5,766 nucleotides of DNA from Anaerolineaceae bacterium UBA5838 (GCA_002432795.1 DJGU01000042.1:1-5766), one strand, 5' to 3'; shown: positions 1 to 5,566, counted from the first letter of the stretch. Numbers and translations: made by a program. Notes: generated by a model from the letters alone, not told the origin.

Positions 1-671
1 GCAGACAAGCCGCTGATGGTCTGATTGTCGATGGTGACAATCAGGCTTTGCGCCTTGGCTAAGGTAAACACGTTTTGGGCTTGGAGCTGGGTTTCTGGTG
101 GGGCAGAGAGGCGGTCCTCAGGTTGTAATTGGATGTTGGCCTCGAGGAGAGCTTCAGCAAGGGTGTTTTTTTGTGTGAAGAGTGTCTGAGTCTGCCCATC
201 TATAATCAGTGTAATTTGCTTAGCAGGCAGGAACTGAAGCCTGACTTCCTCGCCACCCGGCAGTGGCTCGCGGGGGTCAATAATGCGACCTTCCCGCATC
301 AGCAAGTCGTCGGGAAAGAGCGAAATCCCGGCTGCTTGCAGCAGATTGGCTGGCAGAAGTTCGGAGCTTTGGAGCTCCAGGCTTGTAGCGCCGTTATCAA
401 TTTCTACCAGGCGCGTGCGTTGAAGGCTAAGGCGATCGGGCAGGCTCAGGGTGAAGGCGTCGGGATCGATTGAGGTACGGTCGCCTGGCTGGAGTTCGTA
501 GTTAAGCTGGCGGAGTAGTCCCCGCAGGCTGAAGGCTGTTGTTCGCACGTGCAAGGTTTGCCCATCGACTACCAATTGGTAGGGGTGCCAGAGGTGGGCA
601 AAAAGCAGGCCGAGCCCGCACAAGATGAGTGCCAAACTCAAGTAAATTGTCACTTTTTGCTGCTTAGTCAT
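1..671 (-). CDS. DUF348-repeat exported/membrane-anchored protein (YabE/RpfB-like), C-terminus beyond window
   Basis: The reading frame is open from an ATG at 671 to the window edge (223 codons plus two bases), so the C-terminal part is missing. Residues 9-27 form one hydrophobic segment after a short basic N-terminus (MTKQQK), a signal anchor or signal peptide; no convincing lipobox is seen. The rest reads as repeated DUF348-type units: about 31-68 (VVDGQTLHVRTT then LRGLLRQLNYELQPGDR), a more divergent unit at 85-125 (LVEIDNG, NLLQAAGISLFPDD), 152-189 (LIIDGQTQTLFTQ, LAEALLEANIQLQPEDR) and the start of a fourth at about 209 (LIVTIDNQT). In known families such repeats precede a G5 domain and a 3D or lysozyme-like peptidoglycan hydrolase domain, as in Bacillus YabE and actinobacterial RpfB; neither can be seen here, so hydrolase activity is inference. 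The start is fixed by an in-frame TAA three codons upstream; no good Shine-Dalgarno is visible. It lies 50 bases after the mfd stop, probably in the same operon. Confidence 0.82.
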   Translation of the reverse strand, partial: MTKQQKVTIYLSLALILCGLGLLFAHLWHPYQLVVDGQTLHVRTTAFSLRGLLRQLNYELQPGDRTSIDPDAFTLSLPDRLSLQRTRLVEIDNGATSLELQSSELLPANLLQAAGISLFPDDLLMREGRIIDPREPLPGGEEVRLQFLPAKQITLIIDGQTQTLFTQKNTLAEALLEANIQLQPEDRLSAPPETQLQAQNVFTLAKAQSLIVTIDNQTISGLS

Positions 672-721
672 CAGAACTTAAATGTATCACATGCCTGAAA
701 AACGTAAAGCCGGGTATCAAT

Positions 722-3700
722 CTATTCTGGCGTCAGTCCCTGCTGCAGAATCTTCTGCAGCACACTTAACAGTCTGGCTTTCCATTGATCGCTGCTCAGA
801 TCAGTAATATTTACCCAATAGCCGTTCTTTCCTGCCCGCACAGTGGGGTCAATTTCTGGCAGTTGGCGGTCTTTGATGCCGTTGGGAAGAGCAGGGTAAG
901 AAAGCAGGACCTGGTTGTTGTTGATGCTGATGGATTCGATCCCCGCGGCTTCTCCGCGCAGTTTGACCTTCATCTGGAACAAAAGGTCCAACACTCCTTG
1001 CGGGATGGGACCAAAGCGATCCGCAAACTCAATTTCGGTTTGAGCGATTTCAGCCTCGCTACGCAAAGAAGCGATGCGGCGGTAGAGCTTGAGCCGCAGT
1101 TCCTGGTCGGGGATGTAGCTGGCTGGAATCTCATTCGAAAGAGGCAGTTCGACGTTGATGTTAAGGCTGGGGGCTTCAACTCCGGTTTCAACCGGTAAGC
1201 CGGAATCACTGCGGATAGCCTTGACAGCCTGCCCAAGCAGTTTGGTGTAGAGGTGGAAACCGACGGCGGCGATGTAACCTGATTGGCGCGTGCCCAGCAA
1301 ATCACCCGCGCCGCGCATTTCCAGGTCGCGCATGGCGATGGCATAACCCGCGCCAAGCTGGGAATTATCTGCCAGGACTTCCAGACGTTCTTCGCCTTCG
1401 GGGGTGGGGGAACGCCGTTTGTCGCGGAAGAGATAAGCAAATGCCCGCTGCGCGCCGCGCCCAACCCGACCGCGCAACTGATAAAGCTGCGCAAGCCCAA
1501 AAGTGTCAGCCCGGTCGACGATCAGGGTGTTGGCGTTGGGGATGTCGAGCCCGGATTCGATGATCGAAGTGCAGAGGAGCACATCAATTTGCCCGGCGGT
1601 GAACTGCTGCATCACTTCAGCCAGCTGCTCTTCCGGCAGCCTGCCGTGCCCGATGCCGATGCGGGCTTCGGGAATAAGGGTTGAAAGGTGATTGTAAACA
1701 GCCGGAATCGATTGGATGCGGTTGTGGACAAAAAATACCTGTCCTCCCCGATCCAATTCGCGTACGATCGCTTCCCGCACCAGTTTCTGATCGTAGGATC
1801 CAACATGCGTGATGATTGGCAGGCGTTCTTCGGGGGGTGAGTTGATGTTGGAGATATCCCGAACACCGCTCAACGCCATGTAGAGCGTGCGGGGGATGGG
1901 GGTGGCAGTGAGGGTGAGCACATCCACTTCAGCTCGTAACTTCTTTAGATGCTCTTTGTGAGTCACTCCAAAGCGCTGCTCTTCGTCGATGATGACCAGC
2001 CCGAGATCTTTAAACTTTACATCCGCTGAAAGCAGGCGATGCGTGCCGATCAGGATGTCCACCTGTTTTTCACGCGTCAGGCGGATGATCTCATCCTGGG
2101 CTTTGTTTGAGCGGAAGCGTGAAAGCATCTCAACGGTCACGGGGAAAACCGAAAGGCGTTGGCGGAAGGTCTCGTAGTGCTGCTGTGCCAGCACGGTTGT
2201 GGGTACCAAAACTGCCACTTGCTTGCCGTTTGTCACTGCCTTGAATGCAGCACGCAGGGCGACTTCGGTCTTACCGTAGCCTACATCACCACAGAGCAGC
2301 CTGTCCATCGGGCGTTGTGATTCCATATCCTCTTTGACTTTTTGGATCGCAAGCAGCTGATCTGGGGTTTCGATATATGGAAAGGAGGCTTCCAGTTCTT
2401 TTTGCCAGTCGTTGTCCAGGCTGAAAGCGAAACCTTCAGCGGTTTGGCGTTTGGCATAGAGTTCAAGCAGGTCCTGTGCCACTTCTACCACGGCGTGCCG
2501 AACACGGCTCTTGGTCAGGTCCCATTCAGAGCCTCCCAGGCGGCTTAACGAATGAGGACCACTTTCCGGACCAATGTAGCGTGTTATCCGATCAGCCTGG
2601 TGAATGGGGACGTAGAGAACGTCATTGTCCTTATAGCCAATGGCAAGGTATTCCCGTTGGACACCTTCGATTCTGGGAGAATGCAGCCCGATGAATTGAC
2701 CGATGCCATGGTCCACATGGACTACCCAGTCGCCGGGCTTGAGGTCCGCGTAGATGGTTTCCGGGACTTCAGTGTTGAGTATGGGGCGCCGGCGGGGCTG
2801 CGGGCGGCTCCAACCGAAAATCTCACTATCGGAGAGCAGATGCTGCTCGATTTTGCCATGCTTCAACACCCAACCGCCGGAGATGGAGCCTTCGATGAAA
2901 TGCTGTTGGGTTTCCTCAACCTTTACGGCAGGATGTGTTTCAGTCCAGAGCTGCTTGAGCCGCGCCGCCTGACGTGAAACAACCGTCCAGGGCAGGTTTT
3001 CGCTGCTAAGTGTCTCAATGTGGAACTGGAATTCCTTAAGCCGGCCGGCAAAGCGAGGCCCTGACCCGAAACTGGCTGAGAGGGTTGATCCACCCTCAGC
3101 GTTGGTATGACCCAGCTCAAGCAATTGATGCTGGCTGAGGCTGTCGGCTAACTCAGACCAGGTCAGGTAGGGAACAGGGGCGTTCTGATCAAGCGAGTGA
3201 TTAGCAATCTGGGTTTCCCTGCGTTCACTTGACTCTTCTTCAATGTCATTGGCAGCGGCTTCAATGAATTCCTGCCCGTCCAGGAGAACAAGGGATTCTT
3301 TGGGCAGGAAGTCGACCAAACTGGATGGAAAACGGTAAAGATCAGGGATTTCAAACTCAGTGGGCTGGTAGGGAAGTTCGCCACTATCTGACAGGTTCAG
3401 GGCAAGCGCTTCAGATGCGGGGAAAAGCACCGCCTGTTCGAGTTTTTCAGTTGTGCGCTGGGTGGTGGGGTCGAATAGGCGCAGGGTATCGATTTCCTGA
3501 CCGAAAAATTCGATCCGAACCGGCCAGGGGCTGGAGTGCGACCATGCGTCAACAATTCCGCCACGGCGGGAGAACTGACCAGGCCCAACGACGATATTGC
3601 TGTATTCATAGCCCAGCTTCACCAGGTTGGCACTGGTTTCGACCAGGTCGCGCTGATCTGACAGGCGAATGCGCAGGGTGTTGCGCAAGAAATCGCGGCG

Positions 3701-4144
3701 GGGGATGGTGCGGGTCATGGCTGCGCGAATGGGGGCTATCACAACCGAGGGGCTCAGGGGGGCGACACTGCCCGGCAGCCAGTAGCTGCCAAACTCAGTC
3801 AGAACGCGCAGACGATCATGGCGGGTGCCCTCGGACCAGGGCAAATCTTCGTAAAAGGAAGGGTTAGGCTCCGCGAAGTAAAGATTGGTGCCTTCGGGCA
3901 GCCAAAATCCAAGCTCGTCGAAGAGCGAGAGCGCGCGATCTGCCCGGTTTGTGAGCAGAAGGATGGGTTTTTGGAGATCGTGATGCAAGGCAGCCAGCAG
4001 CGCCAATCGGACCGCACGCGGCAGTCCCAAACCGCGCAGGTTGCCGCCAATGAAATCGCCTTCCCGGATCCTGTTTAGCAGATCCTGATAGGCTGTCAGG
4101 CTGGCAAGCGGCGCGAGCAGAGGATATTCAGCTGACTTCCCCAT
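722..4144 (-). CDS. mfd: Transcription-repair coupling factor Mfd (TRCF), ATP-dependent DNA translocase
   Basis: A complete gene of 1140 codons, the usual length of the family. Mfd is a cytoplasmic dsDNA translocase that pushes stalled RNA polymerase off DNA and recruits UvrA. Residues about 35-330 are the UvrB-like module: a degenerate first ATPase fold with no Walker lysine (36-118) and FSRRGGIVDAW at 191-201. Residues 465-525 are the CarD-like RNA-polymerase-interacting domain (GDWVVHVDHGIGQF, YLAIGYKDNDVLYVP). The superfamily 2 motor follows: Walker A GDVGYGKT at 619-626, DEEQ box at 720-723, TATPIPRTL at 746-754, SGLDIPNANT at 864-873 and QLRGRVGR at 889-896. The translocation (TRG) motif MRDLEMRGAGDLLG is at 938-951, and the C-terminal regulatory domain spans about 1010-1115 (ELRLKLYRRIASL). 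No motor motif is missing and the frame is intact. The start overlaps the end of pth by 17 bases and the Shine-Dalgarno is weak, which suggests translational coupling. The next ATG lies beyond residue 140, inside the UvrB-like module, so this start is favoured. Confidence 0.98.
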   Translation of the reverse strand: MGKSAEYPLLAPLASLTAYQDLLNRIREGDFIGGNLRGLGLPRAVRLALLAALHHDLQKPILLLTNRADRALSLFDELGFWLPEGTNLYFAEPNPSFYEDLPWSEGTRHDRLRVLTEFGSYWLPGSVAPLSPSVVIAPIRAAMTRTIPRRDFLRNTLRIRLSDQRDLVETSANLVKLGYEYSNIVVGPGQFSRRGGIVDAWSHSSPWPVRIEFFGQEIDTLRLFDPTTQRTTEKLEQAVLFPASEALALNLSDSGELPYQPTEFEIPDLYRFPSSLVDFLPKESLVLLDGQEFIEAAANDIEEESSERRETQIANHSLDQNAPVPYLTWSELADSLSQHQLLELGHTNAEGGSTLSASFGSGPRFAGRLKEFQFHIETLSSENLPWTVVSRQAARLKQLWTETHPAVKVEETQQHFIEGSISGGWVLKHGKIEQHLLSDSEIFGWSRPQPRRRPILNTEVPETIYADLKPGDWVVHVDHGIGQFIGLHSPRIEGVQREYLAIGYKDNDVLYVPIHQADRITRYIGPESGPHSLSRLGGSEWDLTKSRVRHAVVEVAQDLLELYAKRQTAEGFAFSLDNDWQKELEASFPYIETPDQLLAIQKVKEDMESQRPMDRLLCGDVGYGKTEVALRAAFKAVTNGKQVAVLVPTTVLAQQHYETFRQRLSVFPVTVEMLSRFRSNKAQDEIIRLTREKQVDILIGTHRLLSADVKFKDLGLVIIDEEQRFGVTHKEHLKKLRAEVDVLTLTATPIPRTLYMALSGVRDISNINSPPEERLPIITHVGSYDQKLVREAIVRELDRGGQVFFVHNRIQSIPAVYNHLSTLIPEARIGIGHGRLPEEQLAEVMQQFTAGQIDVLLCTSIIESGLDIPNANTLIVDRADTFGLAQLYQLRGRVGRGAQRAFAYLFRDKRRSPTPEGEERLEVLADNSQLGAGYAIAMRDLEMRGAGDLLGTRQSGYIAAVGFHLYTKLLGQAVKAIRSDSGLPVETGVEAPSLNINVELPLSNEIPASYIPDQELRLKLYRRIASLRSEAEIAQTEIEFADRFGPIPQGVLDLLFQMKVKLRGEAAGIESISINNNQVLLSYPALPNGIKDRQLPEIDPTVRAGKNGYWVNITDLSSDQWKARLLSVLQKILQQGLTPE

Positions 4145-4721
4145 TATATTTGTTCATGGTCTGTGTAAGACCTTCATTGATGAAGTTTTGGCTGGCTTCA
4201 ACTGCGGTACGCAAAACGATTGCCAGAAGTTCATTTTCAGAAGGCAGAAAATTTTTAAGCACATAATCCACCGGATCCATCTGACCAGGTGGGCGGCCGA
4301 TGCCCAGGCGCATACGCGGAAACTCCTGCGTTCCGAGGTGGGCGATGATGGATGCCATCCCTCGCTGTCCGGAAGTGCCGCCGCTGGGGCGCAGGCGCAG
4401 AGTGCCGAGAGGAAGGTCCAGGTCATCATGGATCACGAGCAGGTTGGAGAGCGGTAATTTAAAATAGCGCAGCAAGGGAGCCACAGCCTGACCAGACTTG
4501 TTCATAAAGGTCATTGGTTTGACGAGCACAACCTTGTTGTCGTTGAATCTGCCCTCGCCGATCATGGCTTTGAACTTGAGGCGCTTGACCTGGATGTTTA
4601 GCTCGTCTGCCAGCTCATCCAATGCCAGGAAGCCAAAGTTGTGCCGGGTATGGCGGTAGGCTGGACCTGGATTTCCCAGTCCGACGATCATTACGGGTAA
4701 ATCTTTGTTAAATTCTTCCAT
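4128..4721 (-). CDS. pth: Peptidyl-tRNA hydrolase, Pth family, with an altered His-Asn motif
   Basis: A complete gene of 197 codons, normal for bacterial Pth. The enzyme cleaves the ester bond of peptidyl-tRNA released from ribosomes and so recycles tRNA in the cytoplasm. Recognisable motifs are IVGLGNPGPAY (12-22), TRHNFGF (25-31) with the catalytic His27, KPMTFMNKSG (68-77) and VIHDDLDLPLG (96-106). By alignment in the head with E. coli Pth, Asn10, His20, Met67/Asn68 and Asp93 correspond to Asn17, His27, Met73/Asn74 and Asp99, all present. The family motif usually read as GGHNGL is here SGQRGM (117-122): E. coli His113-Asn114 become Gln119-Arg120, a departure at an active-site position. The rest of the fold (FPRMRLGIGRP, VDYVLKNF) is typical, so the gene looks functional. 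An alternative start at Met11 would remove only a non-conserved tail; the upstream AGAGAG favours the ATG at 4721. It heads the apparent operon with mfd. Confidence 0.97.
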   Translation of the reverse strand: MEEFNKDLPVMIVGLGNPGPAYRHTRHNFGFLALDELADELNIQVKRLKFKAMIGEGRFNDNKVVLVKPMTFMNKSGQAVAPLLRYFKLPLSNLLVIHDDLDLPLGTLRLRPSGGTSGQRGMASIIAHLGTQEFPRMRLGIGRPPGQMDPVDYVLKNFLPSENELLAIVLRTAVEASQNFINEGLTQTMNKYNGEVS

Positions 4722-4724
4722 ATT

Positions 4725-4730
4725 CTCTCT
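4725..4730 (-). promoter_or_regulatory. Likely ribosome binding site of pth
   Basis: On the minus strand AGAGAG ends three bases before the pth ATG at 4721. The GAG core is purine-rich and Shine-Dalgarno-like, though the spacing is short. It supports the ATG at 4721 over the internal Met11 codon, which has no such sequence before it. Confidence 0.45.
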
Positions 4731-4746
4731 GCTTTCGCAATCTTTT

Positions 4747-4755
4747 ATTTTAACA
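4747..4755 (-). promoter_or_regulatory. Candidate extended -10 promoter element for pth-mfd
   Basis: The minus strand reads TGTTAAAAT, an extended -10 (TG, one base, then TAAAAT, five of six matches to TATAAT). It would start transcription near 4740 and leave a leader of about 18 bases before pth. No good -35 hexamer lies 16-18 bases upstream, which an extended -10 can tolerate. The location fits the first gene of the apparent pth-mfd-DUF348 operon. Based on sequence resemblance only. Confidence 0.3.
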
Positions 4756-4778
4756 TGGAAAAAGTCCAGATGCTACTG

Positions 4779-4798
4779 TCCGAACTACTTTGTTCGGA
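4779..4798. repeat. Perfect 7-bp hairpin just upstream of the pth promoter
   Basis: TCCGAAC (4779-4785) and GTTCGGA (4792-4798) are exact reverse complements around the six-base loop TACTTT. No T-run follows on either strand, so it is a poor intrinsic terminator. It could be an operator-like site or the edge of the repeat block that follows. No function can be assigned. Confidence 0.5.
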
Positions 4799-4814
4799 TT
4801 GGCGGCAATGAGAT

Positions 4815-4848
4815 GGAACGGGACGAGCCGCGTTCCCTACTGAAGGGC
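4815..4848 (-). repeat. 34-bp direct repeat, copy 1, containing a REP-like GTAG hairpin
   Basis: These 34 bases recur without change at 5116-5149. On the minus strand the element begins GTAG (4840-4837) and then forms GGAACG, a bulged C, GG, loop CTCGT, CC, CGTTCC: an eight-pair stem with one bulge, directly after the GTAG foot as in REP elements. The remaining bases (TGAAGGGC on the plus strand) lie outside the stem. Confidence 0.75.
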
Positions 4849-4849
4849 G

Positions 4850-4899
4850 GTAGGAAACGGTCGCCCCGTGTGTCCGCAAAGAAGGGTATGCGCCGTTCC
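4850..4899 (+). repeat. REP-like hairpin with GTAG foot, long internal loop
   Basis: GTAG at 4850-4853 is followed by GAAACGG, which can pair with CCGTTCC at 4893-4899 if one A is bulged. The loop contains TGTGTCCGCAA (4869-4879), which recurs exactly 56 bases later at 4925-4935. It resembles the GGAACGG stems of the neighbouring units, so it may be a degenerate or expanded relative. The long loop makes it less certain than the others. Confidence 0.4.
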
Positions 4900-4910
4900 A
4901 TGTGCAGCTT

Positions 4911-4935
4911 GTAGGGCACGTGCCTGTGTCCGCAA
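4911..4935 (+). repeat. GTAG foot plus perfect palindrome GGCACGTGCC, then shared TGTGTCCGCAA
   Basis: GTAG at 4911-4914 abuts the self-complementary ten-mer GGCACGTGCC (4915-4924). Next comes TGTGTCCGCAA (4925-4935), also present 56 bases upstream. The order GTAGG, palindromic bases, TGTGTCCGCAA matches the unit starting at 4850, which points to a shared origin. Confidence 0.5.
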
Positions 4936-4941
4936 GGCAGG

Positions 4942-5002
4942 GTAGGGTGGGTTGGCGTCACAAAGCGTATGGAGGGGCACACCAGGTTACAGTCAACCCA
5001 CC
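4942..5002 (+). repeat. GTAG-footed inverted repeat, GGTGGGTTG / CAACCCACC
   Basis: GTAG at 4942-4945 is followed at once by GGTGGGTTG (4946-4954), whose exact reverse complement CAACCCACC lies at 4994-5002. Nine perfect pairs enclose a 39-base loop. Intergenic palindromes beginning GTAGGGTGGGTT and ending AACCCACC are familiar from other bacterial genomes (recollection, not a search). The pairing and the GTAG foot are seen directly. Confidence 0.6.
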
Positions 5003-5027
5003 GCTTGGGAGGTTCTGTAAGCTATGT

Positions 5028-5082
5028 CGGAGTGAGCAAAAGAGGCTCGTTACCAGCTTCGCCGGTACTCCGTTCGACCTAC
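5028..5082 (-). repeat. GTAG-footed imperfect hairpin on the minus strand
   Basis: On the minus strand GTAG (5082-5079) is followed by GTC, four unpaired bases, GGAGT, which pair with ACTCCGAC ending at 5026. Within the loop a smaller stem, ACCGGC-GAA-GCTGGT with one G-T pair, can form. The structure is more degenerate than its neighbours but keeps the foot-then-stem order. Confidence 0.4.
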
Positions 5083-5115
5083 GACTACTCTGCCCGCATC
5101 GGCAGATAATAAGAC

Positions 5116-5149
5116 GGAACGGGACGAGCCGCGTTCCCTACTGAAGGGC
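5116..5149 (-). repeat. 34-bp direct repeat, copy 2, containing a REP-like GTAG hairpin
   Basis: Identical over 34 bases to 4815-4848. The GTAG foot is at 5141-5138 on the minus strand. Its CGTTCCCTAC (5132-5141) is also the exact reverse complement of GTAGGGAACG at 5161-5170, so this unit and the next stand head to head 19 bases apart, like paired REPs in a bacterial interspersed mosaic element. Confidence 0.75.
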
Positions 5150-5160
5150 AGCTTACACTC

Positions 5161-5185
5161 GTAGGGAACGGTTTCGCACCGTTCC
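5161..5185 (+). repeat. REP-like hairpin with GTAG foot, perfect 8-bp stem
   Basis: GTAG (5161-5164) is followed directly by GGAACGGT (5165-5172), loop TTCGC and ACCGTTCC (5178-5185): eight perfect pairs. This is the cleanest foot-plus-hairpin of the block and shares its GGAACG stem with the two 34-bp repeat copies, which lie in the opposite orientation. Confidence 0.7.
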
Positions 5186-5207
5186 GGGAGCAATTCGCCG
5201 ATTAAGC

Positions 5208-5363
5208 TGTCATTGCGAACGTCTTTTGTGAAGCAATCTAGACTATCGTAAAGCCACGAATAGTAGAGGTTACAGATCAGGCTTTTTGCTCGCTAATGGT
5301 TTGTGAACCTCTTACCTGGCTTGAGTGTAGACAATTTAGATTGCTTCGTTCCTCGCAATGACA
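5208..5363. mobile_element. 156-bp MITE-like long imperfect palindrome
   Basis: The ends are inverted: TGTCATTGCGA (5208-5218) with TCGCAATGACA (5353-5363), and GAAGCAATCTA (5230-5240) with TAGATTGCTTC (5337-5347). Further in, AAGCCA (5251-5256) pairs with TGGCTT (5317-5322) and AGAGGTTACA (5265-5274) with TGTGAACCTCT (5302-5312, one extra base). The whole element can therefore fold as one long interrupted hairpin with a loop near 5275-5301. Each end also carries a smaller ATTGC/GCAAT inverted pair. It has no coding capacity and no clear target-site duplication. It fits a miniature inverted-repeat element moved by a transposase encoded elsewhere, or a structured dispersed repeat. Confidence 0.6.
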
Positions 5364-5395
5364 AATCCTGAAACAATCAAGCCTACAACTGTATT

Positions 5396-5444
5396 AAAAG
5401 AGCCGGATTAAAAAGCACAATCCGGCCTACGGTGCGACGGTACT
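5396..5444 (-). repeat. REP-like tandem unit 1
   Basis: GCCGGATT (5402-5409) pairs with AATCCGGC (5419-5426) around a nine-base loop, followed by CTAC (5427-5430), which is a GTAG foot on the minus strand. A 30-base stretch (5415-5444) including foot and flank is identical to 5470-5499 in unit 2. The stem and foot share ATCCGGCCTAC with the classical E. coli REP (known from memory). Confidence 0.7.
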
Positions 5445-5453
5445 GAAAATCGG

Positions 5454-5499
5454 AAGAGCCGATTGAAATGCACAATCCGGCCTACGGTGCGACGGTACT
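5454..5499 (-). repeat. REP-like tandem unit 2, stem with one missing base
   Basis: The left arm GCCGATT (5458-5464) lacks one G relative to units 1 and 3; the right arm AATCCGGC (5474-5481) is intact, so the stem carries a bulge. The GTAG foot is CTAC at 5482-5485. The left arm starts exactly 56 bases after that of unit 1. Confidence 0.65.
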
Positions 5500-5503
5500 T
5501 AAC

Positions 5504-5538
5504 ATAGAAAAGAGCCGGATTGAAAAGCGCAATCCGGC
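5504..5538 (-). terminator. Possible intrinsic terminator formed by REP-like unit 3
   Basis: Read on the minus strand, downstream of the stop codon at 5567, the nine-pair GC-rich stem of unit 3 is followed by TCTTTTCTA. The T-run is short and interrupted, so termination would be weak, but the position 28 bases after the stop suits the small membrane protein gene. Unit 1 has the same layout (stem followed by TCTTTTAA) and could act as a backup. REP elements are known in other bacteria to act at transcript 3' ends. Confidence 0.4.
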
Positions 5539-5544
5539 CTACGG
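5508..5544 (-). repeat. REP-like tandem unit 3, perfect 9-bp stem
   Basis: GCCGGATTG (5514-5522) and CAATCCGGC (5530-5538) form nine perfect pairs around a seven-base loop, followed by the CTAC foot (5539-5542). The left arm starts 56 bases after that of unit 2. The flank after CTACGG diverges from units 1 and 2, so this is the end of the tandem array next to the membrane protein gene. Confidence 0.7.
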
Positions 5545-5566
5545 GGGTGTTTGATTGAATTGGAGC

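Larger units (their letters stand above)
4722..5566. other. Non-coding intergenic block, a mosaic of short palindromic repeats
   Basis: No credible gene lies in these 845 bases: the open frames are short, have no recognisable motifs and run through repeats. The block contains the pth promoter region (to about 4800), then a series of hairpins with GTAGG feet (4815-5185), a long imperfect palindrome (5208-5363) and three REP-like tandem units (5396-5544). The pentamer GTAGG begins at 4850, 4911, 4942 and 5161 on the plus strand; its complement CCTAC begins at 4836, 5078, 5137, 5382, 5426, 5481 and 5538. No tRNA, rRNA or known riboswitch structure was recognised. Confidence 0.8.

Noticed and set aside
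129..473. 114-codon plus-strand open frame
   Set aside because: It lies antisense to the DUF348-repeat gene, whose repeats are recognisable; this frame has no motifs.
970..1500. 176-codon minus-strand frame inside mfd
   Set aside because: It is an alternative frame of the mfd motor and C-terminal region, with low-complexity composition and no family motifs; the mfd frame is intact there.
3325..3867. 180-codon plus-strand frame opposite mfd
   Set aside because: Antisense to the conserved UvrB-like module of Mfd; arginine- and glycine-rich, typical of a shadow frame.
722..4144. Possible frameshift or truncation of mfd
   Set aside because: All expected domains and motifs appear in order in a single 1140-codon frame of normal length.
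4779..4798. Hairpin considered as a terminator
   Set aside because: No T-run follows on either strand, and it sits upstream of the pth promoter far from the end of any gene.
4705..5144. Short open frames in the intergenic block (69 and 80 codons on plus, 65 on minus)
   Set aside because: They run through hairpin repeats, lack ribosome binding sites and show no recognisable protein features.
5382..5386. CCTAC (GTAGG on minus) between the long palindrome and the tandem units
   Set aside because: No inverted repeat adjoins it, so it is not counted as a REP-like hairpin.
5396..5544. Three regularly spaced repeats considered as a CRISPR array
   Set aside because: The units are themselves hairpins with a GTAG foot, and the bases between them are partly repeated as well and not unique spacers; no cas gene is present. 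REP-like units explain them better.
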